Assembly: GCA_038030265.1 (NCBI GenBank)
Contig: CM075941.1
Coordinates: forward strand, 37,696,164-37,760,163
DNA: 64,000 nt
Direction of reading: 5' to 3'
DNA from: Corythucha ciliata
Lineage: Eukaryota > Arthropoda > Insecta > Hemiptera > Tingidae
In this document: positions 23,101 to 35,600 of the stretch, piece by piece
Numbering within the stretch: position 1 is the stretch's first letter
How the letters are laid out: each line of letters begins with the position of its first letter
Notes under the pieces: generated by a model
Seen by the model: the letters and a program-made list of their open reading frames with translations, nothing else
What the model was told of the DNA's origin: nothing
Database searches by the model: none
Position numbers and translations under genes: made by a program

Positions 23101-24235
23101 AAAGCGTACGGATTCACAATGGAAGCGGTTTCATGAATGTCTGGGCAGGTGTTTTTCGTCAAAAGTAACGGACAGCAACTTTTGTTCAAAACCTTCACCC
23201 GAATCTCTTCAAATGTAAATGTTTCTGTTTTTTCTTCTTCTTCTTCTTCTTCTTCTTCTTCACCGCTTTAAGGTGGAGAGATGGCGATCAAATAAAAATC
23301 GTTTTCACAACCCTTCCTTTTAGAATTCGTGGTTTCATGAATGAAGAGACAGCATTATCGTGGCTTCCCACGCAAACTAAAAACAGGTGCTTCATTGCCG
23401 AACAAGGAAAAAAAAGACGCAGTTTCAAACCCCGGACTACTCTTCTCCTCAATAAACATTTGGACTTGAGCCCATCCACTTATGAAGAGGCAAACTACTG
23501 ATGGGAAATCGTTTCCAATAAATGATATTGCTATCGTCTATATAGCACTTCTCTTTACAACCTCGAATTAACGATGTAAGTACTAACTGGTGTGTGCGAC
23601 TTGAAGTAAAAGACGCGACTACGCCCTTTCGGGCCCTATATATACAGTGGACATTAACGACACGGTTGTCGTACTCGTTAACGACGCCCTTAGCAAAACA
23701 GTTACAGTTTTCCATAAAAAGTGTGACTCACCTTCGGGGAAGAGGCTTTTTTCATTAATTGCCTCCCTCTCGCCCATAGTGTCTTTTATTCTTGTGTTTT
23801 ATTTTCTTCTATCTTTCTTTTTTTTCACGAAATCATAAAGGGTACTTTCGAAAGGGATGTAAAATGGATGGATCTGAATAGTTTTTAAGTCAAGACCCAA
23901 TGAGTTGGTCAAGTAGAAACTGAGAATCAATCTGTTCACGGTGACCCGCTTCACCCGCACCTTGTCCAAGTAAACGACCGATTATTATAGACCGATTGAA
24001 ATTGGACGATAAAGATGAAGTTCACTAAAACGTTACCTACTTACAAAAAAGTAATTTTTCATTCATAGGCCTAAACATTATGGTAGGTAAAGAAGACCAG
24101 TTAAAAGTAATGTAAGCTGGACATTTTATGGGTTGAATGAGTTCTTTTGATAAAATGTGGATGATCTCGTCGCTAAACGGTTGAGTTTTTCATTTATTCA
24201 CTCACGGATGTATTTGAGAACAGCCACTAATACGT
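20115..24235. other. 4.1-kb largely non-repetitive stretch
   Basis: No R-family array and no recognised coding exon. It holds a C run at 22277-22290 and a TTC microsatellite at 23231-23262. A few frames (for example 21427-21633 minus) have ordinary amino-acid composition but no family signature. Confidence 0.4.
23231..23262 (+). repeat. TTC microsatellite
   Basis: About ten TTC triplets in a row. Confidence 0.9.
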
Positions 24236-24239
24236 TTTA

Positions 24240-24965
24240 CGAATACGCTAAATGCTAGTACAGCTGAAATTTAGTTGAGACTCTCATTCGCGGCAAAAAC
24301 GGTGAAAATCGCGCCCATTCAAGGAGCAATTTTTGAGTGAGTTACTGGCTAAAATTGAGTTAAGTAAATTAAAAGCGAAAATTGAGAAAAAGTGCTCATT
24401 CTTGTGGCTATGACGTGAAGCAACCGCTAACCCACTAGTTCCAATACGCGGCTAATTTACGGTTAAGTTTGAGAAAATCCGCTAATCCGCGGCTAAAACT
24501 GAGAAAACTCGCTCCCGAAAACCCGGCTAAAAATTGGAATAAAGCTCTCATTAACTGCAAAAATTTAAAAAACGCCAACTCGCGGATATGAGAAAATCCA
24601 CTAATTCGAGGCTAAATTGAGTAAAAGCGGTTTTTTCGAGAAATTCAAGAATTCGAGAAAAAGCGCTAATTCGCGGTTAAAATTGAGGAGAACAAATGCT
24701 TATGACTAAAAAGTGAAAGAAAATAAATCAAGACTAGAATTCAGAAAAAGCGCTAAAACGCTATTCTAAAATTGAGAATACACGCTAATTCACGAATACG
24801 TTTGAGAAACCCCACTAATCCCCGGATGAAACTGAGAAAACTCACTAATTCCCGGCTTAAATTGAGATAAAGCGACTATTCGCAGCTAAATTGGAGAAAA
24901 ACGACAATGCGCGGGTCAATACGAGAAAATCCGCGAATTCGCGACAAAATACGCGGCTATGTTTT
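24240..24965 (-). repeat. R3 array, reverse
   Basis: Units read on plus as 'gctaattcgcggctaaaatt' plus 'gagaaaaagc'. About 22 copies, flanked by non-repetitive DNA on both sides. Confidence 0.87.
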
Positions 24966-25129
24966 TGTCCTCGCGTCCATTAGCACTCTGCGTGGCGGGA
25001 CATTATTGAATGTACGTGAACCTGGCGAAACATAGGAAACATGACGAATTGGCGCACTTTGTTTTTTTAACCCAAATTTTCGTTTGTTTAAGGCGCGTTT
25101 AGCGTTTACTTGGTTCAATCTCATGGCTC

Positions 25130-25576
25130 AATGGGGAACTTGCACATTTTTCAAAAGTTGGTGTTGCTTTAAGAGGGCTCTTCCACAAGTCTATTGCTCA
25201 CATTAAACTTTGAAATAAGTCAAGGATGTTTTTTTAGGGAATTTTTAAAAATTTTGAGTGGGGGTTCGATTACGTAAATACTTACTTATTGAAATGGATG
25301 ATGCGGGGAAGAGGGGGTTAGACGAGTTTAATGGGGGGACATTTTTCATGTTATTTGTAAACAAACAATTTTAGAGTTCCCTCAAATGCTTCACAAGTAA
25401 GTATTTACGTCATTTCCCCTCGCACCATCCATCCTCTTCTGAAGAACTTTGAACCTTTTTTAAAAATCTTAAAACGCACCAATCGGGTTGCAACTTCCGT
25501 TGTTATCCTTCAGTTCACGGGTCAAATCACCGGTATGCTTTTCTACACAATCTGAGATTCATGCAACTTCCCCATT
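25130..25576 (+). mobile_element. About 447-bp MITE, copy 1
   Basis: Termini 'atggggaacttgca' and 'tgcaacttccccat'. Inside, 'acgtaaatacttactta' and 'aagtaagtatttacgt' form a second inverted pair, so it can fold fully. An inverted, closely similar copy lies at 51349-51796. Two independent insertions with the same ends define the element. Confidence 0.87.
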
Positions 25577-25639
25577 TCATTGATTCAATCAAATTTAAAC
25601 GTGTAAACATATTTCAAATGACCTTGCTCCATCAAATTT

Positions 25640-26190
25640 CTATAATAAACGTGATGCTTGAGCCATTCAATGAAATGCCTTTCATCGTATTGATGGAATG
25701 ACACACGTGATCCGAATCGTTTTTATTCAGCAACAAATTCAGACATAACATCGTGTGTTTACACATTTTGTATTTTCTTATAAAGAGATGTTTTGCATGG
25801 CTAAACAGACGGTAATTTTGACAAAACAAATGTAAACAAATGATACGAATATCGTATGCTACTAAACAAACGGTTTGGTTCATGTGAGCCACTTCGCGAA
25901 GTTGGCGGCGCTCATCTTTTATTTTTTAAAAAAACTGTTTTGCGATCTAAGCAGACAGCAATTTGGGCTAAAAAAAAAACAACAAAAATGTGGGTTAAAC
26001 AAACGATATTGTGCCTGAATATGTCGCAAAACAAACCATTCGGGTCATGTGAGTCGTTACGTGAAGTTGGCGGCACACATTTTGTTTTTCAAAAGATTTT
26101 AATATTGCAGGGCTAAACAAACGAAAATTTGGGATAAACAAACGTAAAAAAAAACGAAAATTTGGAGTAAACATGGCACCAATTTCGTAT
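25640..26190. repeat. Inverted and tandem copies of a 160-bp motif
   Basis: A motif around 'gttcatgtgagccacttcgc' (25876) recurs as 'gggtcatgtgagtcgttacg' (26041). An inverted version lies at about 25690-25790 ('acacgtgatccgaatcg'). Flanking 'taaacaaacg' repeats are frequent. Frames on both strands here are copies of each other. Confidence 0.7.
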
Positions 26191-26199
26191 TGTTCCATG

Positions 26200-29100
26200 A
26201 TATGTGTGTTCCGCCAGGTTCACGTACATGCCTTTAGAGATCTCCTCCTCGGACCCAGCGGCGGGCGTTCGTCCGCTACTGAGACCTACAATTACGAGAT
26301 AAATATAATTTTTATAATGGGGGGGGGGGGTAGATTGCCAGTTTTTGAAATGATAAACCAGAATAATCATCCAAGGTTATACACGGACAATTTCCCTGCA
26401 GAGTTACACGTTTTTGAAGGGTAGCGACCCTGTCTGTGCCCATCCACATATGTATGTATGTAGATCTGGGGGTGGATTGAAGATTTCATCGCCGAAACGC
26501 CATAAAAGCCAAATCCATTAAATCTTGTGATTCTGAGAGTCAACATCTTATGAAACAGCAATAATACCCAAGCCCGTGACATTTGTTGATAACAATTATA
26601 TCGTTTTCCATTTGCGTAAAATATTGTGACTGGGAAATTCATTCCCCCCCCCCCGTCCTCTCCATTGACATATGATTCAATTAAGAGAGGACAGGTGAAA
26701 TGAACTGCCCAAATGCAGATTTTTGGGCAAATGGGAAACGCTATTAATTTTATCGGCTGAGTTGCCCTGAAGCCTATTAGGACTCCCGTAATTTAATTGA
26801 AATTTGTTAAGTTCACTAATTTTCGGGAATATTTAAATGAAAGACTTCAATTTTGAAAAATATAAAATTTACTATACAACGTCCACCTTATCGATCTGAA
26901 AATAAATTTATGTTAGTACCACTTACAGGAACACCTCTATACAATGTTGCAAGACCGGTTTCATGAGATTGACTCGGGTCTAATTATTAGGGTTTTCTTA
27001 GGGAATTAAATGAAATTGGCGTTTTGAAAGCACTGTAATTATCCCTCCCGTTGAACTTCCATAAATTACAGAATTAAAAAACTAAAAATAAAGCATGAAT
27101 AAATCCCCTATTGACATGATACCTAAGGCCTAAAAAAAACGGTAGCTGGGCGCCAAAGGAAAAAAAAATTGAAAAAATTACTTGGAAAGACAAATGTGGC
27201 ATTTAATAACTTTCAGAAAAATCGATTAATTGTTATTTAGTGGGAAAGAGGTTGAAAATCATGATTATTCCCCTCTCTCATTAGGCTAAATTAGCATTTT
27301 AACCCAAGGAATATTGTTAGCTTGGCGTTTTTATCCATTCTTCTTTTTAACAAGCTTCTTGTAAGCATGTACTTGAACACAACGTGAGTAAACACTATTA
27401 CATATAAAGACCGATTGTATAGATATATGGTACGTTTGAGTAGATATGGTGGTTGGAAAAATTAAAAAAAAAAAACGCTTTCTCTTTGCTAAAACTCTAT
27501 ATTTAGAAAGTCCAAATCAAATAAAATTGATTCTCGCAAGAATATAGGTTCTTTTCCTAGTCATATCGCGCTGATTTTTTTTTTTTTTTTTTTTAGAGAA
27601 AACGCGTTTTTTTACATCAATTTCAGTACATTTACCGCTTGAGCGATTACACAAGGGGAAAGTATACGGAGGGCGATTTCATTCAACGAATGGGCGTTGC
27701 CCTGAAGCTTGGGCTGTGTCTATGCTTTACGTCGCGTCTGACATTCTTAAAAATTGAGACAGGAAATACTGTGGACACTCGTTAAATTAACTAACGTTAT
27801 AACGAATTTCTTATTTGCTAAGAACTTGATTAAAATCAAACAAGTCCGTTATTTACAAGGTTCCTACGAAGAAAGGGGTAAAGTGCTCGAAAACAAACAC
27901 TTCCGAATATTCTCAATTATGTCGGGTCCTTTGAGCAAATATTGATCTTGCCGGGCAAGTAGTGACCAGTACTTTCGGATTAAAAAAAAAAAAAAGTAGA
28001 AAGAGAGTAAAGGAAACCAGATGCCCGAACTTAATCAATCTGAATAAATGCAAGGCCTATAGTCGATTTAGCAGTGAAAAGACCGTTAATGACCAAGCCT
28101 CGCTCCCTCTAATAGCCTATTAATAATGTAGGATCACCGAAGGATCCGTAGTGGTGGAAAGGGTTGACATCCCTTTGTTTTATAATCCCTTGTCCTTTCA
28201 GCCCTTTGTCCCTGACGGAATGTCAGATAAAAGCTGATTGGATTCTTGGGAAGCACATAACATGCAAATCACCCCCCTCACATAACTTAGCATTACCCTC
28301 TTCCCGGCTTGGACAAGGTCCACTCCATTTATAAAAGAGGTATTGAATTAACTCTTTCACTGTGCCCCCCCTCCTGTACTGACCCCTTCATAAGCGCCCA
28401 CATACTCCGGAATAACATTTACCATTATCTGACCTTAAATAGAAATGGTTTGATTAAAACTTTGTTTATTAAGATCACGATAACAATCGGTAACAGCACC
28501 GTCGCCACCATTAATTGTTATTCCGTTGATAAATTCAGATTGTGAAGCGCATTAAGGGTATTCCACTTGAATATTTTGTGCATGTATAAAAGGTCACAAA
28601 GTGTTTCACTCGTAAATGTCACGGTTTCGTGTATTCGTTTGCACGGTATAAAATTACCCAGTATGTAGAAGCCAACTATGTCGTTTTGAATTGAAGAAAA
28701 CTTGACTTATAACTGCGAAAATGACGTTCGCTACCGGAAAGGATCTAATTTCCATCTAGCTATAGGGCGTTTTAGTAAATTAAGAGTGGGAGGACTTGTC
28801 GATGATAGGGGAAACTGGCTTTTCTAGGGATTCATAGTTTTTGAAGAACACTCCTCCATGTCCGTGATAATTACTACCCCTAGTTGAAAGAACTTGGGAA
28901 GGCAGCTGAGCCTCATTAGAGAGGGGCAGCGATGTGTAAGTAGTGCAATTCTCCCCCTCCCTTCATGCTCGCACCCCTCAACACTAGTTTCCCATCTCCT
29001 CCTCCTCAAAACGCGTCTAATAGAACCACTGCACTTTCCAAACAGATCTCCCCCCTTCAATGCCTATCCTTTGTCTACTACACACTTCCTGCTTTACTTG

Positions 29101-30660
29101 CATAATCTTGAAGGAAGTTTTTCCGCGCGTAAAAGGGACGAGGCGTTTGTTGCGTACCCATGGGTGAGATGAGGGGTGCCGAGCGACAATCGCCGGGAAA
29201 TGGGGTCAAGGAGGGGAGGGCATTGAAAGACAATGCGGTGCAATGAGAGCAGGTGGCCCTCGATCCTTCGTGCAATATACATGGTGCATTGACCTATAAT
29301 GGTACAGCTGTGATGCGTTTTTACTGCACTTGACAAGAAACTAGCAAGTTTCTATGCTAATAGGGAAAAATTATGAAAAGGGAAGTTTAATTGTGAGGAA
29401 TTAATTTTCTGCCTAGACGTCTTCCACATAGGGCAAATAGTTACACCGTGCACTAATTTTCCAACTTGCACAATGCCTGCATCGCTGGAACGAATGCAAA
29501 GCGTATAGAAGAAAAGAGGGGTCGGATTTCCAACGAGCTCAACTCGTGCCGTTTTTATTGCTTCCCTGAAGTGTATCAACCGCTGGCAACAAGGCCTGAT
29601 CACTACATTAAACCGTACTCCTTGTAAATTGAACGAATAAAACCTTTCTGTAGAGCCTACAGTGTACTGAATTTACTACAAAAATTAATTTTCTCTGGGA
29701 AACTTAATTTTTCCGAGTTTCTCCAGTCGGGTTTATTCAGAGAAATAATAAATAAAGTACTCTATTTTAATAGTTTTACCCAAGTAAGGCGAGAACAAAC
29801 TTAAGGGCTAAGTGACATCTTACGTCGTTGTAGTTTATTTATGAACTTTCATTATCTTAGCCCTCATCACGAGAAGCTCCTCTCTAACAGAAACATAAAT
29901 TGTTACTTTGTTCATACATGTCCATGCCCTCAGCCTGGCGGGTGTAAGATTTTCCTGAAATGAAAGCCCTTGCTGTCTACTATGTACTTCAGTCATAGAG
30001 AGAGGGGTGAAGTTAATTAGATCGTTTTCTTTCCAACATGAGTTTTATCCACATTTGGGACTGTTCCCAGGGGTTCAACATTTTTTTGGTGGAAATAGTT
30101 AGTATGGTTATACAATCAGCCAAAGATGAAGTGAAGACGAGTGAAAGAGAGCGGTCAGACTAAATTTACAAGAAAATGGGTGCATTCCTATAGAAGAGCC
30201 ACTCGAAACACAAATCCTCTCCGGGGGTTGAAATCGTATCAAAGTGTAGACATTTCGAATTAATCATTTGGTGAATTTTAATTTATTATGCAAAAAAAAG
30301 ACCCATTGAATATTAATTTTATGTTGGATCAGAAATCATGGTTACTAACAGTGAGAAATCTTTCGGGCACGATGAGACTGGCATGACTGGGTTATTTATG
30401 CCAAGTGGGGACAGCAGAGGCAGAATGTTCGAGGCAGGTCTAGACCAGCCCATATGCTGAGCCCTTCCTCACAAACTATAGAATCATAGGTTATTTTATA
30501 ATTTTTCCAGTTTATGAGGGAGGTTTCAGGTTGAAAGGCTAGAGAACGCCTTAGCATTCGCGCCCAATAGCGACTAAATGACAATGGGCCTCAATCTAAG
30601 AATTGATTTCACAACCAATTCAGCCTTCACTAACAAATTAGATTTTCAGTGTGAAACGCG
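26200..30660. other. 4.4-kb non-repetitive stretch, no gene recognised
   Basis: Contains a G run at 26319, a C run at 26643 and a T run at 27576-27594. AGAACCACTG at 29022-29031 looks like an isolated hAT-type right end. The frames between 28.8 and 29.6 kb overlap on both strands and I recognise none of them. Confidence 0.4.
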
Positions 30661-30668
30661 CACAAGTC

Positions 30669-31135
30669 CAGTGCAGGCCTTAGACATTTGGCGACCCCCT
30701 AGCGAATCATTCACCAGCGCCCACCAGAAGTCACACCTATTCAGAAACCATGATTAGGAATTTTCTTCATTTCAACCACGAATTAGTGTTTTCCCACTCT
30801 TCTTCTTTTCAATTTCATCGTTCAATTAGCTGTGTCTACATTTTAGCCGTAGTTAAAGTGATTTGTCTCCATTTTAGCCCGGATTTTGCGTTTTTTTCCA
30901 TTTTAGCCGCGAATTAGTGATTTTTCTGAAGTTTTGCAGTGAATTCGTGTTTTTCTTGATTTTAGCCGCTAATGAGCAATTTTTACCAATTTTATCCTCG
31001 ATTTTTTTTTTTTTTGTTCACTTTTAGCCACGAATTAGCGTTTTGTTCAGTTTGAGCCACGAATTTGTCTTCAGAAGCCGAGAATTGGCGTTTCCGTACC
31101 ATCTCTAATCACTAATTAGTGGCTAAGATGTATAG
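30669..31135 (+). repeat. Leader plus R3 array, forward
   Basis: Starts CAGTGCAGGCCTTAGACATT, almost the same as the X3 left end, followed by 'tggcgaccccctagcgaatc' and 'caccagcgccc'. R3 units run from about 30775 ('cgaattagtgttttcccact'). I find no matching right end or 8-bp duplication. Confidence 0.7.
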
Positions 31136-31279
31136 GGAAAAATGCAGTTTGCAGCTACAATTGAGACAGGGCCCTAAACCGTTGCTTTAATCAAGAAAAA
31201 TTGCAAATCCACCGACAAAATCGTCGAAAAGTCGTGAATATGCGGATGAAAAAAGCATACATTCTCGGTTTCTGGAGGC

Positions 31280-31520
31280 TATACCTAGGCTAAACTGGAG
31301 GCTAAACCCGCGAAATTTTGTTTTTGAAATGAGCCAGGTATCGGCGAAAGTTGGTTTCGTTACTTCTGTAAGTGCTGGGGCAGCAAATTTATAATTCTAG
31401 CAGAATTCTTGTTGTGAGGGACCCTAACCCATGAAATTGTTTTTGGGTTGAGTCAAAGTCTTGAAATTAAACTATTGAATGCGTCAACCGCGCGAAATTG
31501 ATTTTTCGGGGTAATACTCC
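31280..31520 (+). repeat. R4 units, degenerate
   Basis: 'cccgcgaaattttgtttttg', 'gccaggtatcggcgaaagtt' and 'aaccgcgcgaaattgatttt' follow the R4 pattern seen at 59.1-60.1 kb. Confidence 0.55.
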
Positions 31521-31734
31521 CCGCACACTTCGTGTAGGTACGGCTGCTAAGAATACATATAACTAATCAGAGGCGTTTTTGTAACCCCCCCCCCCCCAAG
31601 AAAGTGCAAATTCGGAAGTCGGAACTTGCAATGCTGGCATTATCGATATTTATCGAAGGGTGGAGTGTAAAAACCCTGATCACCCTTCGAAGAACCGCCC
31701 CAAACGACTATTCTATAACTTAGGAGACAGTGAA

Positions 31735-32430
31735 AGATCCCAAAAAACGCTGCTAGCAGACCCGACAACGGAATGCAGCTCCTCAGTCTTCTCAACGCGG
31801 TCGGCTTAATCTCCTCGACAGATGCTCGATATGGCCCAACCAGCCCAACTTGGCATCCATCTACACTCCAAGAAACTTTACTGGCTCAGCTGGAGGCAAT
31901 TCATACAGGCCGAACACGAACTGCTTAGTGTTTAGCCGAATTGAGTCACAGATCGTTCTGCAACAGCCATGATTCAGCTAACTTCAGTTCAGCAATCATC
32001 CACTCGACGAGATTTTTCAGGCCACCATCAATGATGGTTACTGGTGTATTGTCAGCAACAAGAATGACCTTGGCAGCAGTCCAGAATGGCATATCGAGGA
32101 ACGAGGAACAATAGTAGCCCAAGGATTGACCCCTTGGGGACACCGTGGAACACAACGCGACTCTGACGAGCTATTCCTGAAGTAGACCATATGCTTACGA
32201 TTGGTCAAATAATCGCCAATCTTCGCCAGTGCTAGGCCGCTGATTCTGTAGACAGGCAGTTTCTTAAGAAACTTCTCATGAGAAACTCAGTCAAATGGTC
32301 GGGAGAGATCGCTAAATGTGGGCATCTCGTACTCTTTATTTTCGAAAGCCGCACACACACGATCCACCAAGGATATCCCCCCGGTCCCGGTAGTGTGTAA
32401 TGATCTCGATGAGGAGTTCTTCCGCTGCAT
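31735..32430 (-). pseudogene. Non-LTR (LINE) retrotransposon reverse transcriptase fragment
   Basis: Read on the minus strand, a broken frame gives, in family order: a segment with VDRVCAAFENKEYEMPTFSD; then LSRPFD, the first catalytic Asp box; then SHEKFLKKLPVYRISG and GDYLTNRKHMVYF; then a VPRGSVLGP-like region disrupted by a frameshift (CVPRCPQGV); then ILVADNTPVTI, where the usual second catalytic Asp pair has become D-N. Downstream FVFGLYELPPAEPVKFLGV and GWLGHIEHLSRRL continue the domain. This order is typical of reverse transcriptases of jockey-like LINEs. Stops and frameshifts make it dead. Neither the endonuclease part nor a poly-A tail is seen. R3/R4 repeats flank it. Confident as LINE RT, uncertain as to clade. 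Confidence 0.85.
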
Positions 32431-32439
32431 CGGGGTAAA

Positions 32440-32645
32440 AATAAACACTAATTCTGAAAATGTTAAGAAAGCACTAATGGGGGTAAAAAGCACTAATTCG
32501 CGGCTCAAATTAACGCCAATACCTAAGTTCTGGAGGAAACTTCGTGGCTAAAATTAAGTAAAAGCACTAATTCGCGAGTAAAATTAAGAAAAAGCGCTAA
32601 TTCGTGGTTTCTTGAGGCGACTTTCGTGGCTAAAATGTGTACAAA
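32440..32645 (-). repeat. R3 array, reverse, short
   Basis: About six units ('gcactaattcgcggctcaaa', 'taaaattaagaaaaagcgct') directly upstream of the LINE fragment. Confidence 0.8.
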
Positions 32646-32649
32646 CTAA

Positions 32650-35600
32650 AAATTATTTTCGTCCTTGTTTATTTAGAGGCCTCATTGTGATTACCGCCCG
32701 TTATAATGAAAGGAGGAAGGAGATTGACAAATTCATGCTCGGGCGCTCCAAAGTCCAGCGCGTGCACTGTCTGCTAACGGTCGTTTCCATTGACATTTGA
32801 CATAGACTTAATTATTCTTCGTTGAGTGGTTCCCGTGGAATTATTGTATCTAATCTTGTTTTAAAATTAATAAGGCCGAAGTTGGTGATCGTCAATTTGC
32901 CTTAGATCACTATACAGGAGCAGTCCATTTCTTTCTCTCTTCCAGTTAAACGAACACTATATGTTTAGAAATTTACTAATTTTTATAATAAAATATAAGA
33001 AAAATTAGTTTTATGCATAAATAGGTTTAACTAATTTAACCCCTTAGAACATTACAACACTGTCTCGCGCTGAGTGGATGAAACATTATAGATAGCATTC
33101 CCTATTTTGATGCATTAACAATGTTCCAATTAGCCAACACCCCGCAGCCCCTTTCGCAGATTCGAAAGATACGAGGCCCGCATCGAGTTAAAGGTCGTCC
33201 GGGTTAGAGAAGTGACCGGTGATCGACAGCAATGGCCATTGTTCCCATGATTGCGTCCAATTGTTAACACGGTTCACTCAAGTGGACAGCGCCAAAGCCC
33301 CTAGAGCTGAGATTTGTTGTCGTTGTATACTGACCGCATCTCCTCGCCCCTCTCAATTCCTGTTTTGTAATTCTCCGTTTCTCTCCCACACCCTCGAGAA
33401 AATTTAGAGGAAAACAGTTTCCTAATTAATTTTAGCGTTCTCTCGCCTTCGCTATCTTTCCCCCATCATCTGTGACTGAGTCGCCAAAACCGCACAATAT
33501 TCCTGACTTGAAATCGGAAACTTCCAGAACGCCAAAACGTTAAACGAATAATATTCGCTCCGTAGGCTTCCCACATTATAGTTATGGTTTGGAACGTTAC
33601 AGTTTCACCCGTAACTATTATTTCAGAGACTGGCCGAGGGGGATCGGGTAAAAGTCTCCAGGGACTATTGGACGAGTGAAACCACTCCTGATATGAAGCT
33701 CAACACTTAGCCTCGGCCTTAATAACAATTAAGATACAAAAGGTCCAATTACTGAAAATAAAATGAAACCAGAGGCGTTTCTCTTCTATTTAGATTAACG
33801 CCTGAAGGGTTTAATTTGGTTTTGGAGGCTATTAGTGCAAATATCATAGGAAAATTAGAATACTCAACTGGTTATTAGCTATCGACCTAGGCTTTTATAC
33901 AGATACAATCTATACCCTTGCTTCTCCCCTCGTTTACTGCACTATTTAAAATGTTTTTCTTTCGTATAATGCAAGTCAATGTGTTCGTTTGAACGCCTAG
34001 GGATAGCTTTTGTATAAAGGGAAGTCATAATAAATGAATGTATTGGGGAAGATACTACAAATAACGGAGACAATGACGATCTTTGTATATTGTTTAAGGA
34101 TACTCACCGAATTTCTGACAAACTAAAATTATTGAGTAGCCTTATTTGTTCCATCAGAACAACCCCTTAAAAATATAGTTTTTTTTTCGACCCTTTTACT
34201 GAGTGATAATCTTTTTGTAACAACAAAAGATAGTTTTTGTACATTGGTTAAAGCTAGATGATTCGAAAATGTCATCGGTTTCTGACGAGAAGGGGTTGCG
34301 TGATCGACACCTGGCCATAGGAATTGCCCTAATCAAGAGAGGGGAGTTCAATATGATAGGGCTAACACATATGGAGTAAAAAGGCGTGGTCGTCGGCTAC
34401 ACCGCAGGTGCTCTAGTGATATTGCTTTTTTTAAAAAAACTGATTGACAACCCCTTATGTCATTCAACCGTCAAAACGGGAGTCAGAAAAAAAGCAGTAT
34501 CCTTTTCTTTCACTTTTTTTTTTTAGGTTTCCCTGAGGGTTGGGATATTGTTCCGATCACTGTTTACCTTTACGCAAGTCATGTGAGCTTTTTTATGAGC
34601 CGTTTTTTTTTTTTTTTTTTTTTTTTACATGTAACTTCGCCAATAGAGGAGGAGATTTTAGTACATCAGGGAAAGTTATTGCCCTTACAATCCAATACCT
34701 GACGATTGAAAAGAATATTTCACAGTCATTATTGGCACATGATTCACGACCTTTTTATAGTTAACCGAAATATTCCCCACGGATTATATTTATGGTCGGC
34801 GCAGCTGAGATGAGCGCGACCATTTTACAGTCAAACATAAATTAAGGATAATAGTAAAAAATTTTAATCGTTAAAAGTGAACGTGACGATTCTTTTTTGT
34901 CGTGAGAAATGTAATATTTTTGAGAAGTGCTTTTTTTATGGAATGAAGAGCCGAAATATTATTCCCCGGACTAAGAAATGAGTTTTGAAGCGAAAAAATA
35001 TTGTTTTTTTCTTTTGTGGGTTGTAGCAGATATTCGTCGGTTATTTTATGGTATTTCATACCCTAGAAACATTATAAGAGGCATTGTTGAGGCATGTTGA
35101 AATTGCTCCTTCATATATGTACTTTTGTGTCCTTTTTATCTTTGAAATAAATGCTATCATTTGAAAAGAATGACGAACACGTCTCTCCCATTTTTCCTAC
35201 ACTTAGTGAATAGACGTCCCATCACAGAAATTTTTCATCATGTTTGCAAATCCAAAATGTATTTGTATCGAATTATAACGCCCCACGACAAAGGGACGAT
35301 GATAAATGTTGGTCCGAGACTGACGGGAGCATAGGCGTAATAGGATGCTAATAAAAATGACGGTCTGCCACCCAATGTTAGCTTTAGCCATGAAAACACC
35401 CTCCCTTGCTTCCTCTACACCTTTTTTTTTCCACAGACATCAACGTATTATGCTAAACTTTGTACAGTGAAAAATACACAACTTATACAAAGCGACGCAG
35501 GTCCCGTAAGTGACAGCTCTTCAAACATAACGACAACGAAACAGATCCTTTTACAAAACCGTATATCACGGAAAACAGTGGAAGGCGATTTGCATAGATA

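Noticed and set aside
27754..27945. 63-codon plus frame
   Set aside because: Same reasons. AT-rich and no recognisable motif.
30669..32769. Element bounded by CAGTGCAGG at 30669 and CACTG at 32765
   Set aside because: Flanking 8-mers (CACAAGTC and TCTGCTAA) do not match, so the ends are not paired here.
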